Origin: an uncultured SAR86 cluster bacterium
Lineage (GTDB): Bacteria > Pseudomonadota > Gammaproteobacteria > Magnimaribacterales > AG-339-G14
DNA: 64,000 bases
Assembly (NCBI GenBank): GCA_902614235.1
Contig: CACMKG010000002.1
Location: forward strand, 62,001 to 126,000
Direction of reading: 5' to 3'
The notes under the pieces were generated by a model. That model ran no database searches, had not been told where the DNA came from, and saw nothing but the letters and a program-made list of their open reading frames with translations. The position numbers were made by a program, and so were the translations under genes. Of this stretch, positions 44,300 through 54,479 are shown piece after piece. The number at the start of each line of letters is the position of its first letter. Position 1 is the stretch's first letter.

Positions 44300-44374
<75 letters not shown>

Positions 44375-44432
44375 AAATCTTAATTTGAAGGGAGATTATA
44401 CATAATGCACAAATTAATTTTATACTTCTTGT

Positions 44433-44537
44433 ATGATGAATAAAAATTGCTTATCTATTTTTCTAATTTTATTTTCTCTAAATTACTTAGGTAAAATTTT
44501 GTTGCAAACAATAAAATTAGTTCTGGGGAAAATTTAA
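44433..44537 (+). CDS. Possible 34-aa hydrophobic leader peptide
   Basis: ATG 44433 (or 44436) to TAA 44537 codes for 34 residues, mostly hydrophobic (NCLSIFLILFSLNYLG). Its stop overlaps the ATG of the next gene by one base (TAATG), as seen in coupled genes. AT-rich DNA readily gives such frames by chance, and there is no ribosome-binding site, so this is a weak call. Confidence 0.25.
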   Translation: MMNKNCLSIFLILFSLNYLGKILLQTIKLVLGKI

Positions 44538-45397
44538 TGTTCGAATCATTTAAGAAAGATACAATTGAAAGATTAGAAGGCAATAGCAAAGTTATAAAAA
44601 CTCAACTGGGTTTAGTTGAGTATGCTGAATTTGGGAATTCTGGTCCAATTATTTTAGAAATTCATGGCAGTCCAGGTGGGTTTGATCAGATCTTTGAAAC
44701 AAAAGGATTTAAAACAATTGCGCCTAGCAGACCGGGTTATTTAAGAACTCCTCTCTCCTCCGGAGAAAGTCCTGAAAATCAGGCAAGATTATTTAATGCA
44801 TTGTTAGATGAATTAAAAATAGATTCAGTAATTATTAAAGGTACCTCTGGTGGAGGTCCGGCAGCTATTGAATTTGCTTCCAATTTTCCAGAAAGAACTC
44901 AAGGCTTAATTCTTTTTGAGGCTTTAACTGGAGCTTGGACTCCAAATCAAGATCCAGCAGAAGACATCGAAAATTTTTCAGATCATGATATGTGGAACCT
45001 TTTATCTAGTCTCGTAAAAAGTGGCGACGAAAGCATGATTTCTTTTTTAATCCCAAATAAGAATAATCAAAAATTAGTTCTGAATAAAAAAGAAAATATT
45101 GAAAATTTAAAGAAGCTATTTTGGTCGATTTGGCCATTGAGCCTGAGATTAGATGGCTGGAAAAATGACAAGAACAATTTTAAAAATTTATCTCTTCCAC
45201 TCAACAAAATTAAATGTCCAACCCTTATTATTCATGGAACAGAAGATACCAACGTTGATATTAAACATGCAGAAAAAGCTCTTAAAGAAATTCAAAACTC
45301 AAAGCTTTATATCGTTGAAGGAGGAGACCACTACATGAGTTTCAGTCACAGCAATGAAATAGAAAAAGAAATATCAAATTTTATAAAAAGCCTTTAA
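44537..45397 (+). CDS. Alpha/beta hydrolase
   Basis: 286-aa hydrolase: oxyanion strand LEIHGSPGGFDQ (~43), nucleophile elbow KGTSGGGPAAIEFA (~94), acid near LIIHGTEDTNVDI (~232) and His in EGGDHYMSFS (~268). GTSGGG is a little unusual against the common GxSxG (G-T-S-G-G still fits). No signal peptide. The substrate is unknown. A small secreted protein gene follows after 18 bp. Confidence 0.83.
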   Translation: MFESFKKDTIERLEGNSKVIKTQLGLVEYAEFGNSGPIILEIHGSPGGFDQIFETKGFKTIAPSRPGYLRTPLSSGESPENQARLFNALLDELKIDSVIIKGTSGGGPAAIEFASNFPERTQGLILFEALTGAWTPNQDPAEDIENFSDHDMWNLLSSLVKSGDESMISFLIPNKNNQKLVLNKKENIENLKKLFWSIWPLSLRLDGWKNDKNNFKNLSLPLNKIKCPTLIIHGTEDTNVDIKHAEKALKEIQNSKLYIVEGGDHYMSFSHSNEIEKEISNFIKSL

Positions 45398-45415
45398 AAG
45401 AGTAATATAAAATTA

Positions 45416-45718
45416 GTGAAAAAGTTAGTTTTTTTATTTTTCTTATTTAGTATTAATTCTTGGGCAGGTTTTGATGATATCTGCTTAATACCTAATTTGA
45501 ATTTGACCTCTATCGAAGCAGAATTAAAAGAAAAAGGCTGTGAAAAAAATGACATTCTTTATGTCATGACTGAAAAACAGACAGACTTACCATTCATGAT
45601 GGCTAATTATTGCATGTATCGAAATCATGAGATTACTCAAAATGTTACTCAAGAAGTTTCTATCGTTTATCATCTAACTTGTGTATTTAGAGGAGAGAGA
45701 AGAGAGTTTAGAAATTAA
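45416..45718 (+). CDS. Small secreted protein (100 aa)
   Basis: Starts at GTG 45416 with a signal peptide (KKLVFLFFLFSINSWA, cleavage after AWAG-like SWA). The mature part has four Cys (ICLIPN, KGCEKND, NYCMYRN, LTCVF), consistent with two disulfides in the periplasm. No family recognised. It lies just downstream of the hydrolase and converges with the epimerase gene 3 nt away. Confidence 0.62.
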   Translation: MKKLVFLFFLFSINSWAGFDDICLIPNLNLTSIEAELKEKGCEKNDILYVMTEKQTDLPFMMANYCMYRNHEITQNVTQEVSIVYHLTCVFRGERREFRN

Positions 45719-45721
45719 TAT

Positions 45722-46774
45722 TTAATTTAGCGAATCAAACTTAATTAAACTTTCAGCCGCTGCTTTTATAGCTTCTTTAGCTGGTCTAGGTTTCCAGCCA
45801 AGTAATTCTTTTGCTCTGGATGAATCCAATTTTCTATTTTTTCCAAGCTCAGGAGCAATCATTTTTAAAGGCGGTCTTAGAAAAGCAAAAAGTTTTAAAA
45901 GCCAAGTCGGTGCTTCACGATTTGGTATTTTGTTTTGAAATTCTGGAAAAGCATCTCTTAGAAAATCAGTTTGTTCTTTCATCATCATATTGCTTTCTGA
46001 ACAGACAAATCTTTTCCCTGCTGCCTCAGGACGAGTCATTGCAAGTAATTGAAGATCTGCAACATCTCTAACATCGACTATTCCCATATCCATATTAGGT
46101 ACCATCGGATAGTTGCCTGACATCATTTCAAGAATTACTCCAACACTTGTCCCATAGTCTTCTTCAAGCACAGGACCAAAAACCATTGCTGGATTTACAA
46201 CAGAAAGTTCCATTCCACTAGAATCTTTTTCTATAAATTCCCATGCAGCTTTTTCTGCGAGCGTTTTAGATTTAGCGTAAGCACTTGTATTTTTGTGATT
46301 TACATCAGTCCAATGCTCTTCATTAAATGAAAAATCCTCATCAATTTCATCGTCTCTGCCATAAAGGATTGCTGCAACAGAAGATGTCACGACAACTCTC
46401 TTCACACCGGCTTCTGAAGCTGCTCTTAAAACATTTTTCGTACCTTCTAGAGCAGGAGTAATCAATTCATTTTCATCTTTGGGATTTTCCATCATGACAG
46501 GTGAGGCGACATGAAGAACATAATCACAGCCTTCCATTGCTTCTTTCCACCCTTCCGATTCAGTTAGGTTTGCTACTTTCCAATCTATCGCGAGTTCTGA
46601 TTGTCCCTCATATTCTTGCAATCCATCTGAGATAACTTGGTTTAGTTTATTTGTTCTGCCTAAATCTCTAACTGTTGATCTCACATTAAAGCCTGCTGCT
46701 GTGAGCTTGATAATGCAGTGAGTGGCAATAAACCCTGATCCTCCGGTGACCAATACTGTTTTCTTTTCTTCCAT
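45722..46774 (-). CDS. NAD(P)-dependent epimerase/reductase (dihydroflavonol reductase-like)
   Basis: Extended SDR of 350 aa: cofactor motif VTGGSGFIATHCI at ~9-21, VLHVASPV near 85, and the catalytic YAKSK (SAYAKSKTLAEKAA) with Ser in TSSVAAILYG. This pattern is typical of the flavonol/cinnamoyl-CoA reductase-like aldehyde reductases. No signal peptide. In marine bacteria such enzymes often act in aldehyde reduction; substrate is unknown here. Confidence 0.85.
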   Translation of the reverse strand: MEEKKTVLVTGGSGFIATHCIIKLTAAGFNVRSTVRDLGRTNKLNQVISDGLQEYEGQSELAIDWKVANLTESEGWKEAMEGCDYVLHVASPVMMENPKDENELITPALEGTKNVLRAASEAGVKRVVVTSSVAAILYGRDDEIDEDFSFNEEHWTDVNHKNTSAYAKSKTLAEKAAWEFIEKDSSGMELSVVNPAMVFGPVLEEDYGTSVGVILEMMSGNYPMVPNMDMGIVDVRDVADLQLLAMTRPEAAGKRFVCSESNMMMKEQTDFLRDAFPEFQNKIPNREAPTWLLKLFAFLRPPLKMIAPELGKNRKLDSSRAKELLGWKPRPAKEAIKAAAESLIKFDSLN

Positions 46775-46828
46775 GATTTGATTTTAAATCAAATGTTGTA
46801 AAAAATTAAATAAGTTTTTTAGATCTGG

Positions 46829-47224
46829 TTAAAAAGTAGAAACATCTTTTTGTCTCTTGTTATGTGCAATTCTCAAGATCACTGTAGTAAATAAAGAGAG
46901 CACAAAACTAATAATCATCGCAATTCTTATAGGAGAAGTAAAAAATGCTAAAAATTGAACAAAAGTAAAGGCTGCGAACATGACAAAAACAGGCCAAACT
47001 GAAGATGTAGGATTTTTGCCAGTGAAATATCTAAAAATAAAGTAAGCCCCTGTTAAGTACAAAGTTGGTCTCACAGTTTTAGTTCTTAAAGATTCTAACT
47101 GATCTGCATCCACACCTAAAAGAAGAAGGTTAGTATGATATTTGAGTTCTAAAACGCCATCTATTGATAGAAATATTAGAGTAAGAAATAACCCACCCAT
47201 TAAAAGCTTAATAAATCTATCCAT
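46829..47224 (-). CDS. Four-span membrane protein, paired copy 1
   Basis: 131-aa membrane protein with four helices (~8-24, ~53-66, ~77-95, ~100-119). The middle segment RPTLYLTGAYFIFRYFTGKNPTSSVWPVFV (part: RYFTGKNPTS) and the tail RIAHNKRQKDVSTF are repeated almost unchanged in the next gene, so they are tandem paralogues. Function unknown. Confidence 0.65.
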   Translation of the reverse strand: MDRFIKLLMGGLFLTLIFLSIDGVLELKYHTNLLLLGVDADQLESLRTKTVRPTLYLTGAYFIFRYFTGKNPTSSVWPVFVMFAAFTFVQFLAFFTSPIRIAMIISFVLSLFTTVILRIAHNKRQKDVSTF

Positions 47225-47268
47225 CCAAAATCTCCCAACTCCTAAAACTAAAACGATCTTAACAGAAT

Positions 47269-47688
47269 CTAAAAAGTTGAGATTTCTTTTTTTCTTCTAT
47301 TATGGGCAGTCCTAAAAATAATAACTGCAAAAACAGTTATTACTAAATTTATGATCATAAAGAGATTTATTTTATCGAAAGTAAATAAAGCAATGAATTG
47401 AGTAAAACTAAAAGATATTGTTATTACATAGACTGGCCAAATTGTAGAAGTGGGATTTTTTCCAACGAAATATCTATAAATGAAATACAAAAGAGTCAAA
47501 TACAGTGTCGAATCAATAGTTCTTGATTTCCAATTTGAAAGCTCTTCTACTGTCAATCCTGAACCAGGAAAGTTTTGATAGTCAAAAAAAACTATTCTTA
47601 GCATTGCCATCCCAAGAAAAAAAATCGCCGCAGCGATCATAATTCCATCTACTAACTTAGTCATAATCAAATTTAGAAACTCTCTCAA
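47269..47688 (-). CDS. Four-span membrane protein, paired copy 2
   Basis: 139-aa paralogue of the preceding gene: shared blocks are the DSTLYLTLLYFIYRYFVGKNPTSTIWPVYV region (part: RYFVGKNPTS) and the ending RTAHNRRKKEISTF. The N-terminus (up to MTKLVDGI) may be over-long by nine residues. The family is not recognised. The conserved charged core between helices 2 and 3 (RYF.GKNPTS..WPV) suggests a shared, maybe membrane-associated function. Confidence 0.65.
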   Translation of the reverse strand: MREFLNLIMTKLVDGIMIAAAIFFLGMAMLRIVFFDYQNFPGSGLTVEELSNWKSRTIDSTLYLTLLYFIYRYFVGKNPTSTIWPVYVITISFSFTQFIALFTFDKINLFMIINLVITVFAVIIFRTAHNRRKKEISTF

Positions 47689-47777
47689 ATTTATTTTAAA
47701 TAATTTTTAATGTGCTGTGGTTTTTTTTTATTTTGCCTATAAAATGATTTTTGAAATATTTATTTAAGGAGAAAAAA

Positions 47778-49025
47778 ATGGATCTTGAATTCGGCTCAGA
47801 ATATGATGAATTTACAAAGGATGTTCAAGACTTTTGTAAGGAATATAGTAATGCAATCATAAGTAATGCCAATGATAAAAAATTTGAAATGCATGACGCC
47901 TTATCCGGCAATTCAAATGAAAAAACTGGAAAAGTCGTAAATCGATCTGAGTGGCAAAGATTACTTATAGAAAAAGGTTATTTTGCAAGATCTATACCCA
48001 AAGAATATGGAGGCTATGGTGGAGAGCCTGACATAATAAAAAGTCGGATCATCGCAACTGAGTTTTCAAAAAATAAGGTGCCAAATGCAATGGGTGGTCA
48101 AGGTATAGATATGTTGGTACCTACTCTTCTAGAATGGGGTACTGAAGAACAAAAACAAAAATACATTAAATCTACTCTTCATGGCGAAACAATCTGGTGC
48201 CAAGGTTATTCTGAACCAAATGCAGGAAGTGACTTAGCAAATCTTCAAACAAAAGGAGAGTTGATTGACGGTAATTGGGTGATTAACGGCCAAAAAATAT
48301 GGACTAGTACTGCTCAATTTTCTCAAATGATGTTTTGTTTGATTCGAACCGAACCAGATGCTTCTAAACATGCAGGCATAAGCTTCATTTTAATACCCAT
48401 GGACACGCCTGGAATTGAAATAAGGCCTTTAGTCGATATGACTCTAAAAGCAGGATTCAATGAAGTTTTCTTCGATGACGTAACTGTTCCGGAGGAAAAT
48501 CTTGTCGCGAAAAGAGGAGAAGGATGGTCTGTAGCTAATTCTGTTTTAGGTCATGAAAGAGGCTCTCTTGCAAATCCGAATGCAACAATGAATAGACTTA
48601 ACACTCTTATTAATTTAATGAAAGAGGAGACAATAGACGGTAGAAGACTAATTGATGTTCCCTCTTACAGAGATAGATTGCTTCAAGTTCAAGGAAAAGT
48701 AATGGCTGTTCAAGCCCACTCCTTGCGTTTACTATCTTCAAAAATTAATCCAAATCAAAATGTGAAATTAGGCGGAATGATTCAAAAATTAGTTGGAACA
48801 GAACTTAGACATGAATTGGAAGGTTTAGCTATAGATATCATGGGCGAATTAGGAACTCTTTATGAAGATGATCCCAATGTTAGAGACGGAGGATCGTGGC
48901 AATTTACCTATATGTATTTCTTAGGATTGATAATTGGTGGAGGTACAAATCAAATTCAGAAAAATATTATTTCTGAGAGAGGATTGGGCATGCCAAGAGA
49001 ACCAAAAGTTACTGTAGAGGTTTAA
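47778..49025 (+). CDS. Acyl-CoA dehydrogenase (large subunit-type)
   Basis: 415-aa FAD acyl-CoA dehydrogenase. The track starts at 47751, but AAGGAG lies seven bases before ATG 47778 (MDLEFGSEYDEF), so that start is preferred. Family marks are WCQGYSEPNAGSDLANLQT (~140), KIWTSTAQF and the C-terminal GGGTNQIQKNIISERGLG, which is the version found in steroid/cholesterol-type FadE subunits. The following gene is a second ACAD 1 nt away; together they probably form an alpha2-beta2 enzyme. Electrons would go to the ETF encoded near 2-4 kb. Confidence 0.9.
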   Translation: MDLEFGSEYDEFTKDVQDFCKEYSNAIISNANDKKFEMHDALSGNSNEKTGKVVNRSEWQRLLIEKGYFARSIPKEYGGYGGEPDIIKSRIIATEFSKNKVPNAMGGQGIDMLVPTLLEWGTEEQKQKYIKSTLHGETIWCQGYSEPNAGSDLANLQTKGELIDGNWVINGQKIWTSTAQFSQMMFCLIRTEPDASKHAGISFILIPMDTPGIEIRPLVDMTLKAGFNEVFFDDVTVPEENLVAKRGEGWSVANSVLGHERGSLANPNATMNRLNTLINLMKEETIDGRRLIDVPSYRDRLLQVQGKVMAVQAHSLRLLSSKINPNQNVKLGGMIQKLVGTELRHELEGLAIDIMGELGTLYEDDPNVRDGGSWQFTYMYFLGLIIGGGTNQIQKNIISERGLGMPREPKVTVEV

Positions 49026-49026
49026 C

Positions 49027-50124
49027 GTGTACTTCGGTTTATCAGAGGAACAAGAGTTTTTTCAAGATAATGTTAAAAAATTTCTTGCAGATAATGCCTC
49101 TATTGATGAGATAAGAAAAATAGCAAGTGGTGAAGGACAAGATCTTCAATCTGAAATTTTTCAAGGTATTATCAACTTAGGTATTAACTCCCTGCTTGTT
49201 CCAGAGAAATATGGAGGACTGGGTGTGGGTTTGCTTCATGCTGTTGCAATATCCCAAGCTCTGGGCAATGGAGTTGGTCCCATTCCTTTTTCAGGCTCAT
49301 ACGTAATGGCTCCTTTGGCAATTAATTTGGGAGGTAGCGAGAAACAAAAAGAAGAGCTTCTTCCAAAGATTGTATCTAACGAAACGAGATTTGGTATTGG
49401 TTTGAGTGAATTCGTTGGAGCTAGAGAAGATGCTGGATTAGAAATAAAAAATAACAAAGCTTCAGGAAGAGCATTGTTTGTAATGGACGCAGAAAATTCA
49501 GACAAAATAATTTTGGCTACTAAAGCTGGAGTTTTATTTTTTATAGATTCAAAAGACAAAAATTTAACTGCTAGCGGATTGACTACTGTAGATAAAACTA
49601 GAACATTTCAAGAATTAATTTTAGACAAGGTTGACTGTGAGATTCTAGAAGAATCTGCAAAGGATATTGAAATAGTTAAAAAGGTTATCGATGCTGGCAG
49701 AATTATTTTAGCTGCCGATACTTTAGGTGCATCGGAATCTATGATTGAGAAAGCTGTCGCTTATTCGAAAGAGAGAAAACAATTCAATAGGACTATCGGA
49801 TCGTTTCAAGCAGTAAAACATATGTGTGCGGAGATGGCAGCTGATCTTGAGCCTTGTTACTCTCTAGTTTGGCAAGCGGCTCATTCTTTTGATGTTGACT
49901 CTCCAATTGAATCAAGATTACTAGCTTGTCAGGCCAAATCTCATTTATCTGAAATTGGCAAATCTGTTTCAAAAAAAGCAACGGAAGTCCATGGTGGAAT
50001 GGGTTTTACCGATTTACTAGGGCTACATTATTGGTTCAAAAGAATTGGTCTGAATAGACAAATCTTAGGAGCGCCAGAGATAGTTCGAGAAGAAGCTGCT
50101 GAAATCCAAGGCTTCAACCAATAA
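49027..50124 (+). CDS. Acyl-CoA dehydrogenase (small subunit-type)
   Basis: 365-aa ACAD-like partner starting at GTG 49027, 1 nt after the previous gene. It keeps VPEKYGGLGVG and KKATEVHGGMGFTD but has a short, divergent middle domain (IGLSEFVGAREDAG replaces the canonical substrate loop), as in the second subunits of heteromeric steroid-degrading ACADs (ChsE-type). It retains a Trp-Phe-Lys-Arg FAD contact near HYWFKRIGL. Substrate is not readable from sequence. Confidence 0.86.
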   Translation: MYFGLSEEQEFFQDNVKKFLADNASIDEIRKIASGEGQDLQSEIFQGIINLGINSLLVPEKYGGLGVGLLHAVAISQALGNGVGPIPFSGSYVMAPLAINLGGSEKQKEELLPKIVSNETRFGIGLSEFVGAREDAGLEIKNNKASGRALFVMDAENSDKIILATKAGVLFFIDSKDKNLTASGLTTVDKTRTFQELILDKVDCEILEESAKDIEIVKKVIDAGRIILAADTLGASESMIEKAVAYSKERKQFNRTIGSFQAVKHMCAEMAADLEPCYSLVWQAAHSFDVDSPIESRLLACQAKSHLSEIGKSVSKKATEVHGGMGFTDLLGLHYWFKRIGLNRQILGAPEIVREEAAEIQGFNQ

Positions 50125-50125
50125 T

Positions 50126-51124
50126 CTAAAGAGAATAAAAATTTTCAGCTGATTTTAAGAAAAGATATTCTTTATCTTCTTCTGTGTAGTCTTTTGATAT
50201 TTTTTTGAAAGCATTCCAAATAACATGGTAAGAAACTGATTGTTTATCAACTGGAAAATTACCTTCAAACATACACCTTTCAGGCCCAAAGCTTTTAATG
50301 GAATAATCATAATAATTTTTTTGTGCTTCTACTATTTGATCTGACGAAGGCGGCATGGATTGCTTGTGAAAATTGTACCCATTGATTGGCATAGCTAGAC
50401 CGCCTAATTTGGCATAAACATTTTTATTTTTCACTAACTCATCTATATCTTTTTTCCATTGTTCAAAAATTTCATTTCGCATATCTTTGTAGGGACCAAT
50501 TCCAATAGGGCCACTGAAATGATTCAAAACGATTTTTAAATTTGGATGTTCTCTAGCTAAAAGAGATACTTGATTTATCTGATGATGATACTGCCAGGCT
50601 TCAAAAGTAAGATTTTTATTTTCTAATTCGTTTAGACCTTCTGAAAATTCATCAGAAAGATAAAGATTTTTTTGTGGATTATGATGAGAATTTCCAATCT
50701 CATCATGATGATCCCATCCGCCTGCATGCCTTATACCTTTAAATAGTCCATGCCCTTCTTCTAGGTGCCTACCCAGGACATCGGATACATTATTTGCAAG
50801 CAAGTCCACATGTCCAACAATTCCTGAAATTTGAGCTTTATCAGGTTGGTTTTTTGCTTCCAATGCAATATCTCTGACAAAAATAGTTTCGCCAACCGGT
50901 TGAAAACTCTCATCAGTGTCAGATAAATACTCCTGTGAGCATTCTATAAAAACTGTTTTTTTAATATTGTGACCATCATCTGTATCTTTCCACAGGTCAT
51001 CCAATAAATAAGGAAGTTCTCCAGGCCAAAGATGATGGTGAGGATCTATAATTGGCCTTTCAGGATCGAGAATATCTTCTTTAACCTGCTTAAGCCAAAT
51101 TAAATGATCTTCAAGAGCACTCAC
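50126..51124 (-). CDS. Amidohydrolase 2 family metal-dependent hydrolase
   Basis: 332-aa TIM-barrel hydrolase. The metal site opens with PIIDPHHHLWPGEL (~22), followed by VLNHFSGP (~200), ENVYAKLGGLAM and the terminal FEGNFPVD (~268) carrying the metal-binding Asp equivalent. This is the pattern of the lactonase/decarboxylase-like PF04909 family. It lies 1 nt after glcB and is likely cotranscribed. Substrate unknown. Confidence 0.84.
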   Translation of the reverse strand: MSALEDHLIWLKQVKEDILDPERPIIDPHHHLWPGELPYLLDDLWKDTDDGHNIKKTVFIECSQEYLSDTDESFQPVGETIFVRDIALEAKNQPDKAQISGIVGHVDLLANNVSDVLGRHLEEGHGLFKGIRHAGGWDHHDEIGNSHHNPQKNLYLSDEFSEGLNELENKNLTFEAWQYHHQINQVSLLAREHPNLKIVLNHFSGPIGIGPYKDMRNEIFEQWKKDIDELVKNKNVYAKLGGLAMPINGYNFHKQSMPPSSDQIVEAQKNYYDYSIKSFGPERCMFEGNFPVDKQSVSYHVIWNAFKKISKDYTEEDKEYLFLKSAENFYSL

Positions 51125-51125
51125 A

Positions 51126-53288
51126 TCAAGACTTATATTCTAATCTTTTAGAATGCAAGATTGGTTCAGTATATCCGCTTGGTTGGTTTCTGCCCTCTAA
51201 AACTAATGCACAGGCTGCTTTAAAAGCGTATCCGGAATAGTCAGGTGACATATTTTCATATTTTGGATCACCTTTATTTTGATCATCAACTACTTGTGCC
51301 ATCTTTTTCATCGTTTCAATTACTTGATCTTCATTTGTCAAACCATGATGCAACCAATTAGCAATGTGCTGACTAGATATTCTACAAGTTGCTCTATCTT
51401 CCATTAACCCGACATTGTTAATATCTGGAACTTTTGAACAACCTACGCCCTGATCAACCCAACGAACAACATATCCTAATATGCCTTGGGCATTGTTATC
51501 TAACTCAGCCTGAATTTCTTCTGCAGATAATTCTTCTGGATTTTTTAGTAGAGGGATTTCAAGAATATCTTCCAAACTCGCCTTTGACCTCTTTATCAAA
51601 TCTTCTTGAACAGATGGTACATTCAGCTGATGATAATGCAGAGCATGCAAAGTTGCTGCAGTGGGAGATGGCACCCAAGCACAGTCTGCTCCAGCTTCCG
51701 GATGCATTGTTTTTGTTTCATACATATTCAACATTTCATCGGGCATCGGCCACATTCCTTTTCCGATTTGAGCTTTTCCTTTAAAACCAGTTTCTAATCC
51801 AGTATCAACATTCCAATCTTCATAAGCAGCTATCCATGGTTGTTGTTTCATTTCAGATTTCTTAATAAATGGTCCAGCCTCCATGCTTGTATGAATTTCA
51901 TCGCCAGTTCTATCCAAAAAGCCAGTATTTATAAATATCACTCTGTCTTTCGCAACCTTGATGCATTCTTTCAAGTTAACCGTCGTTCTTCTTTCTTCAT
52001 CCATAATGCCTACTTTTACTGTTAGAGGATCTAAACCTACAGCTTTTTCTACTGCCGCAAATAAATCACAAGTAAATTTAACCTCTTCGGGGCCATGCAT
52101 CTTAGGTTTTACTATGTAAATACTTTTAGCTCTACTATTTGAAAATTCGCCCGAGGAAAGCAGATCATGTTTTGCAATTGTAATAGTGAACATTGCATCC
52201 ATAATACCTTCGAAAACTTCTTGATTATCGCCGTCCAAAATCCCCGGATTTGTCATTAAATGTCCAACATTCCTGACTAACATTGTGCTTCTGCCCGGAA
52301 GAAAAAAGCTTTTTCCACTTGAATCGAGATACTCCCTATCCTTGTTTAAAGTACGCGTCAAACTTTCTCCATTTTTTTCGAAAGTTTCCGATAAATCTCC
52401 TTTCATTAATCCCAACCAATTTCCATAAACCTCTGCTTTATCAGTGCCATCTACTGCAGCAACTGAGTCTTCACAATCCTGAATTGTTGTAATCGCACTT
52501 TCAACTAGTACATCTTTAATTCCTGCTGGATCATCACTTCCAATGGAATCATTCCTATCAATTTGAATTTCTAAATGCAAAAGATTATTTTTTAATAAAA
52601 TCCCTGTTGGGTTTTCCTCAGAACCAACATAACCAATAAATTTTGAATCGTCTTCAATAGTTGTTTGGGTTTGATCAGATAGCGTAATTTGGAGATTACC
52701 TTCCTTTATCTGAAATGCAGTAATGTCCTTATAGGAACCGTTACTTAAAGGAAGATTTTCATCAAGAAATTTTTTTGAAAACTCAATAACCTTGGCTCCT
52801 CTTTTTGGATTATAAGCTCCAGCTTTTTCAGCTCCTTCTTCTTCAGAAATTACATCAGTTCCGTAAAGTGCATCGTATAAACTTCCCCATCTTGCATTTG
52901 CTGCATTTAAAGCAAATCTAGCGTTCATAACTGGAACAACAAGTTGAGGACCAGCTATGGAAGCTATTTCAGGATCAACGTTTTTTGTTTCTATTGAAAA
53001 ATCATCTGCTTCTTCAAGCAAATATCCAATTTCTTTCAAGAAATTTTTATATTCAGCTTTATCTATTGGTTTGTTATTGGCTAAATGCCACTCATCAATT
53101 TTTTTTTGAAGATCTTCTCTTTTTTCAAGTAATGCTTTATTTCTTGGAGTAAATTCCTCTACTACTTTTTCCAAACTATCCCAAAAACTATCAGGATTTA
53201 CATCTATACCTATGCAAACTTTTTTTGTGATTAAATCGTCTAATTCTTTAGAAACTTTTAGAGAGCCATGATTTATATATTCAGTCAT
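51126..53288 (-). CDS. glcB: Malate synthase G
   Basis: Condenses glyoxylate and acetyl-CoA to malate; 720 aa is the G-isoform length. Visible: [47 protein letters not shown], and [14 protein letters not shown], with the catalytic Asp region [20 protein letters not shown]. It belongs to the glyoxylate shunt or to glycolate use; isocitrate lyase and glycolate oxidase are not in the window. It is upstream of the amidohydrolase gene. Confidence 0.97.
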   Translation of the reverse strand: MTEYINHGSLKVSKELDDLITKKVCIGIDVNPDSFWDSLEKVVEEFTPRNKALLEKREDLQKKIDEWHLANNKPIDKAEYKNFLKEIGYLLEEADDFSIETKNVDPEIASIAGPQLVVPVMNARFALNAANARWGSLYDALYGTDVISEEEGAEKAGAYNPKRGAKVIEFSKKFLDENLPLSNGSYKDITAFQIKEGNLQITLSDQTQTTIEDDSKFIGYVGSEENPTGILLKNNLLHLEIQIDRNDSIGSDDPAGIKDVLVESAITTIQDCEDSVAAVDGTDKAEVYGNWLGLMKGDLSETFEKNGESLTRTLNKDREYLDSSGKSFFLPGRSTMLVRNVGHLMTNPGILDGDNQEVFEGIMDAMFTITIAKHDLLSSGEFSNSRAKSIYIVKPKMHGPEEVKFTCDLFAAVEKAVGLDPLTVKVGIMDEERRTTVNLKECIKVAKDRVIFINTGFLDRTGDEIHTSMEAGPFIKKSEMKQQPWIAAYEDWNVDTGLETGFKGKAQIGKGMWPMPDEMLNMYETKTMHPEAGADCAWVPSPTAATLHALHYHQLNVPSVQEDLIKRSKASLEDILEIPLLKNPEELSAEEIQAELDNNAQGILGYVVRWVDQGVGCSKVPDINNVGLMEDRATCRISSQHIANWLHHGLTNEDQVIETMKKMAQVVDDQNKGDPKYENMSPDYSGYAFKAACALVLEGRNQPSGYTEPILHSKRLEYKS

Positions 53289-53354
53289 AATATTTTTATA
53301 TTGATTAAAGGATAGATAATTCTAGCAGATGTTTTCAGCTTATAATTACGTAAT

Positions 53355-54479
53355 ATGAATTTAGAAAAACTTACTAAACAGCTTATTGAAATCGAATCTA
53401 TATCGCCAAATGATGCGGGTTGTTTTGATATTTTAGAGTCTGTGCTGTGTGGAATGAATTTTTCTTGCGAAAGAATTAACTATAAAAGTGTTGAAAATCT
53501 TTATGCAGTATTAGGTTCTGAAGGACCTACGTTTTGTTTTTTAGGTCACACAGATGTTGTTCCTACCGGACCATTAGACAAATGGACTTATCCTCCGTTT
53601 GGTGGAGAAATTCATAATGACCACATGTATGGAAGAGGAGCTGCAGATATGAAAGGTAATATTTGTGCTTTTATAGAAGCCTTAGAAACTTTTTTAAGTA
53701 CAGAAAAGTTAAACTTTAGAATAGCTGTTCTTCTAACAAGTAATGAAGAAGGAATACCAGAAGATGGCTTTATCGATGAGTTATTAGAAAAACTCAAAGC
53801 CAGAGGAGAAACTATAGATTATTGTTTAGTAGGAGAGCCCTCATCTTCATCTACAGTAGCTGACACTATAAGAATTGGCAGAAGAGGTTCATTAAGTGGT
53901 AAGTTAAAAATAATTGGCAAACAAGGGCATATCGCTTATCCAGAAAAATTCGTCAATCCTATTTTTTTAATTTCGGATCTAATAAAGATTTTAAAAGAAA
54001 AAAAATGGGATGAGGGAAACGAACATTTTCAGCCAACGTCTTTTCAGATATCAAATATAAATTCTGGAACTGGTGCAGGGAATATAGTGCCTGGCGAGTT
54101 GATTATGGATTTTAATTTTAGATTTTGTTCCGAATCTACAAGCGACGATCTGATTACTAGCTTTGAAGAAATACTTAATTCTTTAGACCTAAAATACGAA
54201 TTGGATTGGTCATTAAGCGGAAACCCATATTTGACAACAAAAGATTTCTTTATTAACAAGGTTATTTCTGCAATTAAAGAAACCACCGGCAGAGAACCTA
54301 TCATTAATAACGGTGGTGGAACTTCTGACGGAAGATTTATGATTGCCATGGATGCAGAGATAGTTGAGCTCGGTCCCTTGAATGAGTCCATCCATAAAAT
54401 CGATGAAAACGTATCTTTGAACGATTTAAAAACGCTTAAAGATATTTATGTAAACTTATTGAAAAATCTATCTACTTAA
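53355..54479 (+). CDS. dapE: Succinyl-diaminopimelate desuccinylase
   Basis: M20-type zinc hydrolase making LL-DAP for lysine and peptidoglycan. Motifs: LGHTDVVPTGPLDKW, GRGAADMKGN with bridging Asp, SNEEG with the general-base Glu (TSNEEGIPEDG), and NNGGGTSDGRFM at the substrate site. At 374 aa it is normal. It starts a single-gene unit 67 bp from glcB on the other strand, and its end overlaps the convergent crotonase by 8 nt. Confidence 0.94.
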   Translation: MNLEKLTKQLIEIESISPNDAGCFDILESVLCGMNFSCERINYKSVENLYAVLGSEGPTFCFLGHTDVVPTGPLDKWTYPPFGGEIHNDHMYGRGAADMKGNICAFIEALETFLSTEKLNFRIAVLLTSNEEGIPEDGFIDELLEKLKARGETIDYCLVGEPSSSSTVADTIRIGRRGSLSGKLKIIGKQGHIAYPEKFVNPIFLISDLIKILKEKKWDEGNEHFQPTSFQISNINSGTGAGNIVPGELIMDFNFRFCSESTSDDLITSFEEILNSLDLKYELDWSLSGNPYLTTKDFFINKVISAIKETTGREPIINNGGGTSDGRFMIAMDAEIVELGPLNESIHKIDENVSLNDLKTLKDIYVNLLKNLST

